Part shown: one piece after another, positions 35,237-48,282 of the stretch
How positions within the stretch are numbered: the first letter of the stretch is position 1
Layout of the letters: each line of letters opens with the position of its first letter
NCBI RefSeq assembly: GCF_963583255.1
Contig: NC_084817.1
Coordinates: 20,379,989-20,443,988 of the forward strand
Reading direction: 5' to 3'
Source: Pyrus communis
Taxonomy: Eukaryota > Streptophyta > Magnoliopsida > Rosales > Rosaceae
Length of the DNA: 64,000 nt
Made by a program: the position numbers and the translations under genes
The notes under the pieces: generated by a model
The model's database searches: none
The model's input: the letters and a program-made list of their open reading frames with translations, nothing else
What the model was told of the DNA's origin: nothing

Positions 35237-35694
35237 TGTGACAACCCGTTCCAAAATTTACGTTTTTATTTTATTTTAAAAGCGTGAATTTACGAAATTG
35301 CCCTAGAGGCAAGGACTTTGACTTCTGTTGACCATCGTCTAGAGAGACGTATGACTTATTCTTTTAACATATTCTCGTAATACTCGTGGATGTGAACGCA
35401 TAGGCGAAAGCCGTTTGCGAGTCCGGATTATAACGGTATAGTTACGGACGTTCGAAATTGGTTATTCAAGGTTTAGTGTTAATTAAATTAAATTCCCAAT
35501 CAGAAATTGGTTATTTAAGGTGAAGCCCAATCAGAAAAAGGAAAGAAAGAAAAAAAAAAAAAAAAATCCCAGCTTTTCCCGTGGGTTTTCCCACTCGCGA
35601 CCACCCATTTCCAAGGCCGATTCCGGCCAACTCCGGTGGAGTTTTTCGATGCCACCACCACCATCTTGAAGCTCTCATTCCTCTCTACAAAACC

Positions 35695-37592
35695 TGTTGG
35701 AAATATGCCCTGAAAGTCAATCTTTGGAAGAAACCTTTCAGGACAATGAATTGATGTATATATATCTCTTATACATCGGAAGGCAAAGATACTAATTAGG
35801 ACTATCTCAATAAACAAAATATGTCCTAAATAGTGAATCCATGGACAATGGATCGATGGAAGAAGTAACCTAATGATGTTAGATTACAGAGACCTTCTTC
35901 TCATAACCATCATGTCCAAAAAGGTTCTTGGTCATAAGGATTGTCGGAGGGATACTGACAATCCATAGACCGGTACATACTATGTCTGCTTCAATTGGAA
36001 GGATGGAAAGTCTCATCCCATTCGTGTAGCGACACTAAGACAAGCATGTAGGTGCTCATTAAGGGAATGAGTTCACTGAACACAATCAAACAAGAGTACT
36101 TGCATGGAGGTCTACTCACATGTCAAGCAAGTAACTCTAATGGTTGGAATAATGTAAGTAATCCTTTGACCTGAGGCATCGTCGTTGTCTTGTGGTTAAG
36201 TACTTAATCTTTGATTATGTTAAAGTCATTCCATACGCGAGTGTCCAAGGCATCGTTAGGGTTAAGCCACTTAGCCATGAAGGCAAGTGAATGCGCAACA
36301 AGGAATCTCTAATCCTCGATAAGAAAGGATGAATACTCTTAGATATGATTCGGGAATCTTCGGCCGAAGTATCGAGCGTAATAAAGGAAAGCGTTCCTAT
36401 ACGTCTCAATTGAATCGTATAAAGAAGGAATAATCACATTAGGGGTTTGACATTATAAATCCATACCCTAGTGATGTGATTGAGAGTATTGTTTTAGAGA
36501 AGGATCGAATTACATTGTAATTCCAACTGAATAGGTTCTCCGAATAAACTTCTACATTAGCTTGGGTAGCCATGATATATGTTTAGATGTCACTCATGGC
36601 TTGTGAGTTCTTCTAGATGATTAAATGTAGTCATCAAAGAAGAAGGTGAATTAAAAGTAAGTTTTAATTCACTAAGTGTATGGATTAAATATAATCAATT
36701 GGATTGGTGCCAATCACCTCACTGCCTTGCTAATTAGAACCTAAAAGATTGTTCACCAATACACTCTTGTAGTGAGTAACTAATGGATGATGGAAATAAT
36801 TAATTGGATTAATTAAGTGTTTTGATTAATTTAGAAAGTCTAAAGAAATCATAAAAGCGATAAAGATCGTTTTGGGCTTAAAGAAACGTTCGGGTTTAAT
36901 TAGGCCCATTGGGCCAAAACCCATTGGGCTTTTATTCAAGCATTGGATGACTTGAAATAATTAAAAGCCCAAAGCCCAAACCAAACACACATGGCCGGCC
37001 AAAGAGAGGAGAGAAGGTCAATTGTTGGCTTGTTTCTTTATGTAATAAAAGGAACATAATAATGAAAAATGGGGAGTGTGTTTTTAGATTATTCAAAACA
37101 CAAAAGAGAAGTGAATATCAAACTCTCTCTAACAACAAAGGGCCGGCCACCATGGGGAAAAATTAGCTAATCATTTTTCATCACCCCTTTGGTTATTCCT
37201 TCATCCTTCTCACTACACTAGTGGGTGAGGATCTTTAGAGGTTTTCAATTTTGGAAACTTGAAGAGGACCTAGGAGCACTCATTCTCAACAAAGTGGAGG
37301 AGGCAAGGAGGGAGGCTAGGCTCAAGGAGTTCAAGGAGCAAAGAGCTTGGAGGTGGTCAATCCTTGGTCTAAGATCTAGATCAAGAGGTATAAAACTACT
37401 CCTAAACTTTGTTCTTCAATAAATAATATTTGATGCATCATATATAAACCTATGCATCTTGAAGGGGATTTGCATGACTATAGCTTTGATAAAATGTATG
37501 ACATGCTTCCGTTGCTTTCGTATATAAATTTTGAATTGTATATGCATGCTAGTCAATAGAAATCCCACATGAATCTCAAAGATTTCCCTTCA
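35695..37592 (+). mobile_element. Nested Copia-type solo LTR (1.9 kb)
   Basis: It starts TGTTGGAAATATGCCCTGAA, the hallmark opening of a widespread Copia LTR class (SIRE/Angela-like), and ends CCCTTCA. It is flanked by the 5-bp duplication AAACC (35690-35694 and 37593-37597). It lacks internal coding sequence. Insertion inside family A makes it the younger of the two. Confidence 0.8.
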
Positions 37593-39206
37593 AAACCCAC
37601 CCAAGAACCACCTTGATTAATCATGGGATGTGGAGGTTTGAGGCCACGAAAGTTGACTAAAATCAATGGTGCTCCGGCCACCCTTTTCGATTTTCCGGCA
37701 AATCGGCAAAGCAATGGCCGATGCCACCACTTGGGCTTTGTAGCCCATCATCCCAGGAGCAAAACCCAACCAACCTTGACCCCGTTGGACCACCGTAGAC
37801 GACGAATCGACGTCGGGAAGTTTTAGGCACCCGCCGGCTTCGTGGGCAAAATTAACCATCTTCCGTCCACTTTTGGACTTCGTGGCAGGTATGAAAGTTG
37901 CTCCACTCACTGAGATATTCATTTCTGTGAAGTTTGAGAATTTTTGGAAATAGTTGGATTTTCCGGCGAGTCGGGGCGGCCGACCGCCACCCGCGGCGGC
38001 GCTTGCGGCGGCGCGTGGCCAGTGGGCCGCCAATGCTATTTTTAGGCTATGTCGAATGTCTTGAATTCAGTTTTGTTATTTGAATGACATAGGTTGATCG
38101 TTGGAACCTAAATTCGTTACGATACATTGCTTGATGAAAATGTGAATCAACGATCCGACTGTTGGATCGTCACCAAACTTGGGTACATTATAATACGTAA
38201 TATTTAAAGATCATAGGAATTTACGGATCGGGAATCCGACTTACGGATCTTCCTGAATTGGAATTGTAAGTTAGTAAAATAAATGTTCACGGCCACTTGT
38301 TTTAGGCAATTGGCGGAGATCTGACCGTTGGATCGTAATGAAACTTTAATATGATATTCTAGAAACATATTGTGGATCGTTGGGAGTTGCAGATTGGAAA
38401 TCTGATATGCGGATCTTCCGGGTCAAGTTATACAGGGTTGTAAACCTTACCGTCGATCTTTGATCGACGGTTGACTTGTGGTCAATGGGTCTCAAACTAT
38501 TTTAGAATGTCGTTGAGGTTGTGTTTTATGTGAATTACATATTCTACGGATAAGAGTTCTGAGATGTGATTTGATAATTGGTCAGAGGGACCAATCATTC
38601 AGGACGCCTCGATGCGTGCGCTAGAGAATCATAGCGTGGACTCCAGGTGAGTGCATCCTTTCCTTTTTATCGTACATATTATTGAGAGTTCTATCGACAC
38701 CTTTAAATTGATTAGGAATATTACTTTCATATATAATTATTGTGAATGCTTGAAGTACTATGTGAACTACGAATGGCTTGATCCCTGTTTAGGGTACGTA
38801 GGCAGTCTAACGAGACGTTAGATGCAGCCATAAAATATTTGAGACAAAAGCCTTGCTTGGGAAATTGAGTAATGTGAAGGAAATTGGTAAAGATAAGTTT
38901 TAGTTTTGTGAATTAGTTAGTTAAATTAGAGTTAATTGGGTTGTCATGGATAATTATCCCTGAAAAGTTTGGAAGTAGGGCGTTACTGATTGTACACTTC
39001 ACACCATATTGTTTATAATTGAAAATGCTACGACATGGTTGAGTAGTAGATTGCATCATGATATATCCATATGTATATTACTTGCATATAATTATTGGGA
39101 ATGCTTTCAAGTGCAAAGGTGAACTCAGGACACCCAGGTAAGTTCAGGTGAGTTTATGGTACTAGTTGAATCGATTGCGTTATAGCATGACTACAGTTAT
39201 GAGTTA

Positions 39207-39236
39207 GGCAACTTCGATACTATCGTACTGGTTGCC
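39207..39236 (+). repeat. Nested hairpin in family A LTR
   Basis: GGCAAC pairs with GTTGCC across a loop that itself pairs (CGATA with TATCG). It sits upstream of the hairpins at 39392-39421 and 39499-39528, in the same LTR zone. Confidence 0.6.
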
Positions 39237-39391
39237 ATGAGTTGCACATGTTATATTGAGATGCATTGAGAGCTCATAAACCTGCACCCCGGTGTTAGTG
39301 CTCCCGCCCGTGGCCAGGGCACAGTCCTTCACGTGATGTTCACCTCCCACACCTTACGCTCACCTTGGATCCAAGGTAGGTGCACAGTCCT

Positions 39392-39528
39392 GTCGTACAG
39401 ACCACTTTAGGTGGTTCCGACTCGTAGGTGACCCGCGATTATTCGCCCAGTCTTCACGTGATCGTAGCACTTGAGCGTATTTATTTACACCCAGTCCTGT
39501 CGTACAGACCACTTTAGGTGGTTCCGAC
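39392..39528 (+). repeat. Two copies of the family A hairpin motif
   Basis: Hairpins at 39392-39421 and 39499-39528 both read GTCG-TACAG-ACCAC-TTTAG-GTGGT-TC-CGAC, with an outer stem GTCG/CGAC and an inner stem ACCAC/GTGGT. See the covariation finding. Confidence 0.8.
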
Positions 39529-39560
39529 TCGTGTGCAGGTATACTTATTGAGCTATTGGC

Positions 39561-39820
39561 TAGCCATGATTGATGAGATATGGATAAGTCGTACAGGTCA
39601 CTATAGGTGACTCCGACTTATATGCTAGCCAGGATTGATGAGATATGGATAAGTCGTACAGGTCACTATAGGTGACTCCGACTTATATGCTAGCCAGGAT
39701 TGACGAGATATGGATAAGTTGTACAGGTCACTATAGGTGACTCCGACTTATATGCTAGCCATGACTGATGAGATACGGATAAGTTGTACATGTCATTTTA
39801 GATGATTCTGACTGATATAT
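39561..39820 (+). repeat. 65-bp tandem repeat, four copies, each with a hairpin
   Basis: Units begin at 39561, 39626, 39691 and 39756 (TAGCCATGATTGATGAGATA and variants) with exactly 65-bp spacing. Each contains GTCGTACAGGTCAC-TATAG-GTGACTCCGAC or a variant; the fourth copy is degraded. This array lies inside the LTR and is not seen in the other two family A copies. Confidence 0.93.
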
Positions 39821-40534
39821 CACTTTGTATTAATTTAGTTCATTTGGCCTACTTATTAATGTATGGTGGATTTGATGGCAAACCGTGGTTTTGGTCATTT
39901 CTGAGTATGGTTTGGATATATGTATATATGTTGTACTGTCTTATGGAAAACGATACGGGTTTTACATTTAGGGCATTACTTTTAGAGAGGTAATAACTTT
40001 GGGAAGCTTGGTTTTATTGCTTACTCACACCTTCTGTTTGGTGCCCTCCAGGTTTTAGCTGCTGAGTTTGTATCGACAAGAATCTGTGGTGAATCTTAGT
40101 ATTAATGGATATTTCTGAGGGTATGATTCTTACCCACACTACTGTACCTTACTTATGCTCTGACATCGCATGTGAAATGGGTTCGCTCCCACTCATAGCG
40201 CACTCTGGTACTTAGACACTTTTAGATTCAAATTTATTCACTTTTTATACACTATCACATTTTATGGCTTCGTCACCTTCCAGGTGTCGGCCAGCACAGC
40301 TCGATTCAGGGTCCAAGTGGACTTTCTAGGTCGGGGTGTGTCAACTCGTGCTTTGGACTGAAAATTACTCTCCGTTTTTTTTTTTTTTTTTTTTAATATG
40401 TAACCCTTTATTTTTTGTTGTTGTTTTTTTTAATATTAATTAAAATTTTAATTCTGCCTCTCTATGCAAATTTTTAACTTGAGTATCTAAGGATAGAAAT
40501 TTAACCATTTCATGAAAAAAAGTTTTTTTTTCTT

Positions 40535-40760
40535 TTTCTTTTTCTTTTTTTTTAAAAGGGAGACAAGGAGTTGTAAGTCACGGTTATCCATCCTTTTCGA
40601 AGGTCGGGAAGATTCACATAGGCATTTCAGCCTCCCTTTGGCATAAGTTTAGCTTTTACACCAGCAGCGGATTTCAAACCTAAGACCTCCACATATTTTT
40701 TGTACTGGTTAAAGGAAGCCTCGCAGTCCGTTCTTTACCACTGAGCCATCAGCTCGTGGT
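40535..40760 (-). mobile_element. tRNA-derived SINE
   Basis: The minus strand begins ACGAGCTGATGGCTCAGTGG (A box TGGCTCAGTGGTA) and has GTCTTAGGTTTGAAATCCGC (B box) about 65 bp later, then a non-tRNA body ending at a T-rich/poly-A junction at about 40535. Poly-T tracts flank both sides. Structure and boxes support a Pol III SINE; the family is not identified. Confidence 0.65.
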
Positions 40761-40778
40761 TAGTTTTTTTTTTTTTTT

Positions 40779-40958
40779 TTGAACATATACTTTTTACGTT
40801 AAGGGGTGGGAGAGTGAGCTAAGAGTCACAATGAGCTAGCAATAATATGGTTCAAATTTGCCTTTAGCGAGAATCGAATCTAAGACTTCTCATCACATTA
40901 TTGCTAACTCATTATGATGCTTAACTCACTTCTCCAGCCCTTTAGTGTAAAAAAAATA
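40779..40958 (-). mobile_element. Au-like SINE
   Basis: The minus strand carries TAGATTCGATTCTCGCTAAA (B box), TTGAACCATATTATTGCTAG, CTCACTCTCCCACCCCTTAA and a short 3' end, in the order of the Au SINE body found across plants. The head is somewhat degraded. Confidence 0.6.
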
Positions 40959-41794
40959 TCGTTTGTAAAGTAACATAGGAAGAAAAGAAAATTCAATGGA
41001 AAAAAAATTAGAAAAAAAATAGAAAAGGATACGATCGGTAGTAACAAACCGATTCTTCAGAAGAACTATCCCTAGTACGGTAGCGACTTACCCTCCTTCC
41101 AATCACTAGCTTCATACCGATCCATTTTTTTCAATTTTTGTTTATTTAGGTTTTTTTAAAACCATTTTGCTAATGTTTCTTTTATTTCTCTTACCATAAC
41201 AACAAATTATCATACTTATGTTTTTCAAAATATATTTTTCCGTGCAAAATTTATTATAATTAATATTTAAACACTTATAATCAACAATTTAAAACCTAAA
41301 TTTAAATATATTTGAATTTAATAGTGGTTACTCAAATAAAGTAACGTATGAAGAAAAAGCTCAAAGAAAAAACAAAAAAACAGAAAATAAATAAATAAAT
41401 TAGAATAGGGAAATATCAGTCCCACGCTACCGATCCTTGCTCAGTCGTACTTAAATCATCGTTCAATCTATTTATTTTCACCTTCGCCTCACCGTGATGT
41501 TTTGGAAATTAAGGTAAGGCTTTTTGTTAGGATTCTTAAGGGTAGAACCCCATTTGACAATATTTTGGACCGCACTAACATATTTTTCACTTATTTGTTT
41601 TAGTTTTCGACTTAAATATCCTACTAAACAAACAATTATTGCTCAATGATCATAAAACTGCTTTCAAATGCGTTATAAAAGTTTTCCTTAATGCTCACAT
41701 AAATATTTTGCAAAAAATAACAAATTTGCATTTTTGTCAAAAAATGTGCGTTAACACTCATGATTTTTATTCGGTTTTGCAAATTCGTACATAT

Positions 41795-43911
41795 TGACAC
41801 ACCCCGACCGGGATCGAAGCGTGCTGGCCGTCACACGAAGGTGACGTAGCCATGTGCACGTGCGGAAGCTAATAAGGTAGTAATATAAAAGTACGAATAA
41901 TTAAAAACTAGCATACAAAGTACTAAAACAAGTGCTAGCGTAAGTGAGATACAAATTCAGAGCAAGACTACAGCAGTCCAAAAGAAAAGTTGCGATAAAA
42001 GTACACCCAAAGGTGACCCTACGCTGGTGAGTATCTGTCAGAAAAGCCGGAATAACCCTCTGGGAGACCACCGAAACTGCTAAGCAACTAGAACCTGGAG
42101 GGGTGCAAAACAAAAGCGTGAGTGGGCAAAAACAAAGCTCTTTGAAAACCATTTAGCAAAATACATTATAACCCCTCGCCGTAAAACCTGTATACTTCCC
42201 AGAAAATAAACATATATACGTACGTATAAATATGCCAATCATGCTCAAGGGTATGCCAAACATGCTCAACAATGTGCCATGTCAAAGTCTCATAATGATA
42301 TGCAAGTGCTCAGGTATAACTCATATCAATAGCATAACATCTGGCAGCCGGAGTCACCTAACGTGACCTGTACGGCTGCATATAGAGCTCAAATCTCAAA
42401 ACTTAATAACTGAACCTGCCCACGAGTCGGAACCACCTAAAGTGGTCTGTACGACAGGCCTGGGTGTAATATATATGTACGCTCTAGTGCTACGATCACG
42501 TGAAGGCTGTGTGAATAATCGCGGGTCACCTACGAGTCGGACTGAGCGTATGGTGCGGGAGGTGAACATCACGTGAAGGACTGTGCCCTACTCTGGGTGG
42601 GAGCACTAACACCGGGGGTGCAGGTTATGAGCTCTCTAAGCATCTCAAACCACTACTGAAATGTAAACGTGTATACCACTTACCTGGCACTTAGCTGTGC
42701 GTCCACAGCACCAAATATGCATATGTATATGTATGCCACTACTAATGCATGCAATGATGCATAAACGATAATAATATGGTGCATGGCATAAAATACTTAA
42801 CCCTTTTTAAACAATTTCTGGGAAAATAAATGTATATAGGTATATACGGAAAACAAAAGCCCACTCACTGGTATGTGGAAGGGTCGTAGCCCCCCTGCCT
42901 CGAGTGCAAACGCTCGTCCTAGGGGTACGTGTCACCTATATGCGAAATAACTATAAAAACGTTAACTTTAAAGCACATAACCAACTTCTCGTAATAACTT
43001 CTCATACATTGCTCAAAATGGACAAATGAATATACCAACGTGCTCTACACAACCTCAGGATCACAACCATATTTTTAGAAAAAATTTCCTCCGCCGCACG
43101 CGCCCTCACGCGCCGACCACGCGCAGGCACGTGCGGTGCACACGGACGGCGTCAACTGACGCCGTGAGGAATATTCCGTTATTTCTAACGGATTCCGTCA
43201 ACGGCGTCAGGAATATTCCGTCACCTTCTCCGGCGAGCCTCCGGCGACGTCGCCGGCGCCGGAAAACTGGAAAAACTTCAAATCGTGTTTTCTCGTTCGT
43301 TTCTCAACCATTTTCTATGATTCTTGAACCAAAATGAAGCTTAGGACTAGTAGAATCACGTTAGACTACTTTTAAAGCCTAAAATCCACGAGCTCATACC
43401 TGTCTCAAAACTCGAAAACCGGCCAACTTCGAAACCCACGATTCCGACGTCCAAATTTGTCCAACGAAGCACTCCGAGGCTCCTTGGGACCTCACTAAGA
43501 CATCTACGAGCTTCAAAATCCCAAAAACATGCTAGATTAACGTTTGCATGAACAGTACACAAATCGGAGTTTGTGAAATCGACGTGAAAACGTCGGAGTT
43601 CTCACCTGAAAATGGTATGGCTGTGTTCCCCTCGACCTCACGAGCTCAACTGTGTCCTTGGTTTCCTCGATCTGTGAACGTTCGAGTGAGTGTGTGTTTG
43701 TCCGTCCGTTTTAAGGTGAACGGGAAGGGAGAGGGAGATGAGAGACAGAGACAGAGAAAGGGCAGAGAGAGACAGTGAGTTTGAATGTGTGTGTGTGTGG
43801 CCCAGCACATGCCACAACACACAAAACAACCAATAATGTCAAAGAAACGAACTGGGGGTAAAGTTGACAATTCACACGTGCGTTTCGATATTTCCGGGAC
43901 GGGATGTCACA
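41795..43911 (-). mobile_element. LTR family A, reverse orientation copy (2.1 kb)
   Basis: The ends TGACACACCCCGACC and GGGACGGGATGTCACA are the reverse complements of the family A 3' and 5' termini. The 5-bp duplication CATAT lies at 41790-41794 and 43912-43916. It holds the family hairpins at 42344-42379 and 42426-42455. The 3' third is GC-rich with strong inverted repeats near 43145-43265 (for example GGCGTCAACTGACGCC). A GA/GT-rich stretch lies at 43725-43800. No protein-coding region was recognised. Confidence 0.82.
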
Positions 43912-45413
43912 CATATATTGTCATTCAAACAATTTATTTTCACCATTGCCTCACTGTGAAGTTTTGAAAATTAAAATAAGACTTTCCGTTGATAGTCTTG
44001 AGGTTGGAACCTCATTTTAACAATGTTTTGGGCCTCATTACTATATTTTTCACTTAATATCTTAGTTTTTGGTTTAAATATTATACTAAAATATAAATAT
44101 ATTACTTGGTAAACTGTAAAACCTCTTCCAACTGTCTTATAAAGTTTTCCTTAATGCTCACGGAAAATACTTCACGAAAATATAAAATTTGCATTTTTTC
44201 CAAAAAAACGTGGGTGTTTAGGCTGCCATAACGCACAGAAAGCAAGACGGGCTCCATTCACCGAAAACGTGACGATCTTTTGGCACCCAAAACGGGTTAG
44301 GATCCATTGTGTAAACTGACGTCGCTCAGGGCACAAAAACGAGACACACAAAACAAGGCAATTTGGCGCACGAAAAATGAGAATATAAATCTAAATGTAA
44401 AGGCATTCAAATCTACATAAAGGAAGAAAAGAAAATTCAATGAAAAAAGAAAAAAGAAGAAAATAAATAAATAAAATAGAAAAAGATACGATCGGTATTG
44501 GGCTACCGATTATACATAAGAACTGTTGCTAGTGAGGTAACGACTTCTTTCCGTAACATTTGCTAGCTTCATACCGATCGTTCCTTTTCAAATTTTTTTT
44601 TTATGCTAATGTTTCTTTTATTTCTCTTACCATAACAATAAATTATCATACTCATGTTCTTCAAAATATATTTTTCCATGCAAAATCTATTATAATTCAT
44701 ATTTAAACACTTATACTTAGCAATTTAAAACCTAATTTTAAAGATATTTGAATTTAATAGTGGTTACTCAAATAAAGTAACATATGAAGAAAAAGCTCAA
44801 AGGAAAAAAAAGCAGAAAATAAATACATAAATTGGAATAGGAAATGGTCTGTACCACGCTACCGATCATCGTTGAGTCGTACTTAAATTATTGTTTAATC
44901 TGTTTATTTCACTTTTGCCTTTTCGTGAAGTTTTGGAATTTAAGGTAACACTTTCCCTTGGGATTCTTGAGGGTAGAACCCCGTTTGACAATATTTTGGG
45001 GCTCATTACTATATTTTTTCACTTATTTTTTTTAGTTTTCGGCTTAAATATTCTACTAAATAGACTTTTATTGTTCAATAAATCATAAAACTGCTTCCAA
45101 ATGTGTTATAAAGTTTTCTTTAATGCTCACGGAAAATATTTTGTAAAAATAAAAAATTTGCATTTATGACAAAAACTCACAATTTTTAGTTGATATTGCA
45201 AATTTGTACATAAATCGTCATTCAAACTATTTATTTTCATCTTCGCTTCACGGAAGTTTTGAAAATTAATATAAGACTTTCCATGGATATTCTTGAGGGT
45301 GGAACCCATTTTAACAATGTTTTGGGCCTCATTACTATATTTTTCATTAATTTTTGTAGTTTTCAGCTTAAATATTATAGTAAATATACATTTGTTGCTC
45401 GGTAAACCATAAA

Positions 45414-48161
45414 TGTGACAATCCGTCCCTAACTTTACGATTTTATTAATTTTAAATGAGTGAATTGACGAAAATGCCTCGAGGTGAGATTGTTGACTTT
45501 TATTGACCGTCTCTCTGTGATGTGTACAAGCTACTATTGTATCGTATTTTTGAAGTACTCGACGATACGAACACGTACCCATAAACATAACGTAATTTGG
45601 AGCTATAATGAAGGAGCTATTAACGAACGAAGTTATGGGCGAAATGGTCATTTGACCATAATCTATAATGCTTCATAAAATTTGGAAGTGGCACATGCAT
45701 GGCTGTGATGGAGAAAGAAAAGGATAGATGGTTGGAATTGAAAGGAAAAAAGAAAAAAGAAAAAAAAAGAGAAATGAGGGATTGGGGGCTGCCCAATCAG
45801 AAATAAAGGAGGGAGTGGTAGGACAATCGGAAGGAAAGAAAGGAGATAAAGGAGAGAGGTCAGGAACACCCAAATCGGACCCAACCGTGACCCGGTTTGA
45901 TTTTCACCCAATTTCCACCATTTTTCAGGCTAAATTCACCCAACCATCACTTGCAATCACCACCATACTTCTTCTCCTTCATTTTTTATCCAAGATTCGA
46001 CGGAAATTGGGCCAATTTCGTGGCGTTTAGTGACGGTGACACCGACGGTTTCTTGGCGGCGATCCATCGATCCAGTGAGTTGCACCATCCATCACGACCT
46101 TTAATCAACTCCATTTGGAACCAAGAACAAGACCTAACCAGTTGTAGGGGCGTCAGAACATTAAGGAAGAAGAATCGAAGCTCACCCATTCTAGGGTTTT
46201 CAGCGAGTTCAAGGGAAATTGGAGCTTTTCTTGGCCAAATTGGACTTGGCCACATGTATAAAATTTTCTCTACTCATTGAGATCTTCATTTATATGAAAT
46301 TTGGTAATTTTTGGAATTAGTTGATTTTTCCGGCGAGTCGGGGCGGCCAGCCGCCGAGTGCGGCAAGCCGTGGGCCAAGACCCCACATGACCATTCTAGG
46401 CTAATTTGATGCTCCGATTACATAATTGACATCCATTTAGTGAAATCCTGATGTTTTAATATAGTTTCGTAGTGGACCGCCTAGTGGGTCGCTACTTGGT
46501 TATTATATGAATGGACGATCCGACCGTTGGATTGGCACCAAACTTTAATACGTGATAGTATGTAATATTTTTGGACATTAGGAACTTATGGATTGGGAAT
46601 CCGACGTACGGCTCTTTCCAAATTGAATTTCTAAAGTTTGTAAAATCCAATGTTGACCGCCACTTGAATTTGCCATTGGCGGAGATCCAACCGTTGGATC
46701 GTAAAGAAGTTTTAGTATGTTGTTCTAGAAGCATAGTGTGGACTTTGGGAAGTTACAGATTGAAAATCCATGGGCAAATGTTCCAGATTGACTTGCGTAG
46801 GGCTATGGACCTCACCTTTGATAGAGACTTGACTTTTGTAAAATTTGACACGGACCCTCATTAGCGTAATTCGATGCGCTGATTCCGAATCCGCCATTTG
46901 TTTTTCAAAATTCGGCCATTTTAGGATAGTTCCTTTATTAGCCGTACTTTGTACGAAAACGCATAATTTCATTAGCACGTTATATTTATCTAAATGGTTT
47001 CGTTTTTATGCGAAATGGATTGCAAGGACTCTTGATGCTACGAGGCGGGTTCGACTCGGTGACATGATCTGTGAGTGGGTCTTTTCTTTATATATATATA
47101 TATATATATATATTGGTTAGTTTCCATATATATAAGCATTAATAAATTCTTTATGCGATTGCCATGATTAAATTAATGTTTATAAGAAATACCTTATTGT
47201 TGGGAAATGATGAAATAATCCTATGGGATGCACAAGTAAGCTTACTATAAGGAGATGCCTTGATTATATTTATGGTCATGAATAGTACGATATTGATTAG
47301 AATTGTTGAATGGCTATGGCATGACTATATTGATGTTATCTGCTCATCGTTTGTTGCACTGGTGTTGGTACTCGCCCGGGTCAGGGCCAGTCTTTCACGT
47401 GTATATGCTTATCGCACTGTATACTCACTTTGGATTCATTGTAGGTGCCAGTCCTGTCGTACAAGTTGCCATTGGCAACTTCGACTCGTATGTGCTGCGT
47501 ATAGCTCTAGTTTTCATGTGATTGTAGTACTAGAGCGTATATTATTATTACACCTAGTCCTATTCATGTCAGAATACCTCTGCATGAACTCATGTGTCAG
47601 CATATGTTGATGAGCACCTGATATGATATGTTGCTTATGTGAGATTTTGTGAGTATGGATGTCATGCCCTTATTTACGAGATATTGTGCCGTAATGAATT
47701 CTTGAGATTTTACAGGCTACAGTAAGTATTTTCTTACTATACATAGTATGTATATTTTGAAAACTATGCTAGTTTTACAGCGAGGGGTTATAATGTTTTC
47801 AAAAAGGTTTTTATAAAGCTTCATTTTAAGGCCCACTCACCCTTGTTTTTTGCCTCTCCAGGTTTTAGTAGCTGAGCTTTCATATCGACGAGGATTCTTG
47901 GCAAATCTTGGTGTAGACGATTACCTTCGATGGTATAATTCTCACCTTATCTTACTGTATTGTACTTATGCTCTGACATCACGTGTGAAATGGGTTCATT
48001 CCCACTCACATCGCACTCTTATATTTAGGCACTTCAAGGTTTAAATTTATTCACATTTTCCACTACACTACACTACACTTTATGGCTTCGTCACCTTCTA
48101 GGTGTCGGTCAACACAGTTCGATTCGGAGTTCAAGTGGGCATTCTGGGTCGGAGTGTGTCA
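45414..48161 (+). mobile_element. LTR family A copy (2.7 kb)
   Basis: It starts TGTGACAATCCGTCCC and ends GGTCGGAGTGTGTCA. The flanks ATAAA and GTAAA are an imperfect 5-bp duplication, so the insertion is older or has decayed. The array module it interrupts reads straight through once the element is removed (GCTCGGTAAACCATAAA joining to ATCTACTTCCAAATACC). It carries one hairpin at 47456-47485 and a (TA)n run at 47088-47113. Confidence 0.8.
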
Positions 48162-48282
48162 GTAAATCTACTTCCAAATACCTTGTAAAAGTTCTCCTTA
48201 ATGCTCATGGAAAATATTTCGTGAAAAAACAAAATTCATTTTTGACATAAAAACTTGGGTTAACACTCACGTTTTTGCCATG

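Larger units (their letters stand above)
35237..40343 (+). mobile_element. LTR family A, long solo LTR, with a nested Copia solo LTR
   Basis: It begins TGTGACAACCCG and ends GGTCGGGGTGTGTCA, with a perfect 5-bp target duplication ACTCG on both sides (35232-35236 and 40344-40348). After removing the nested element (35695-37592 plus its duplicated 5 bp) about 3.2 kb remains, homologous along its length to the element at 45414-48161 (for example the shared TTTTCCGGCGAGTCGGGGCG at about 37960 and 46327). There is no gag or pol, so it is either a solo LTR or a non-coding element. The length, TG...CA ends and family style suggest Ty3/gypsy (Tekay/Del-like long LTRs), but that lineage is inference. 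Confidence 0.8.

Noticed and set aside
39561..39820. CRISPR-like array
   Set aside because: Repeats are contiguous 65-bp units with no unique spacers, in plant nuclear DNA inside an LTR.
43026..43337. Arg-rich 103-codon frame in the reverse family A LTR
   Set aside because: It arises from GC-rich inverted repeats; no gag-like or other protein motif, and no equivalent frame in the other copies.
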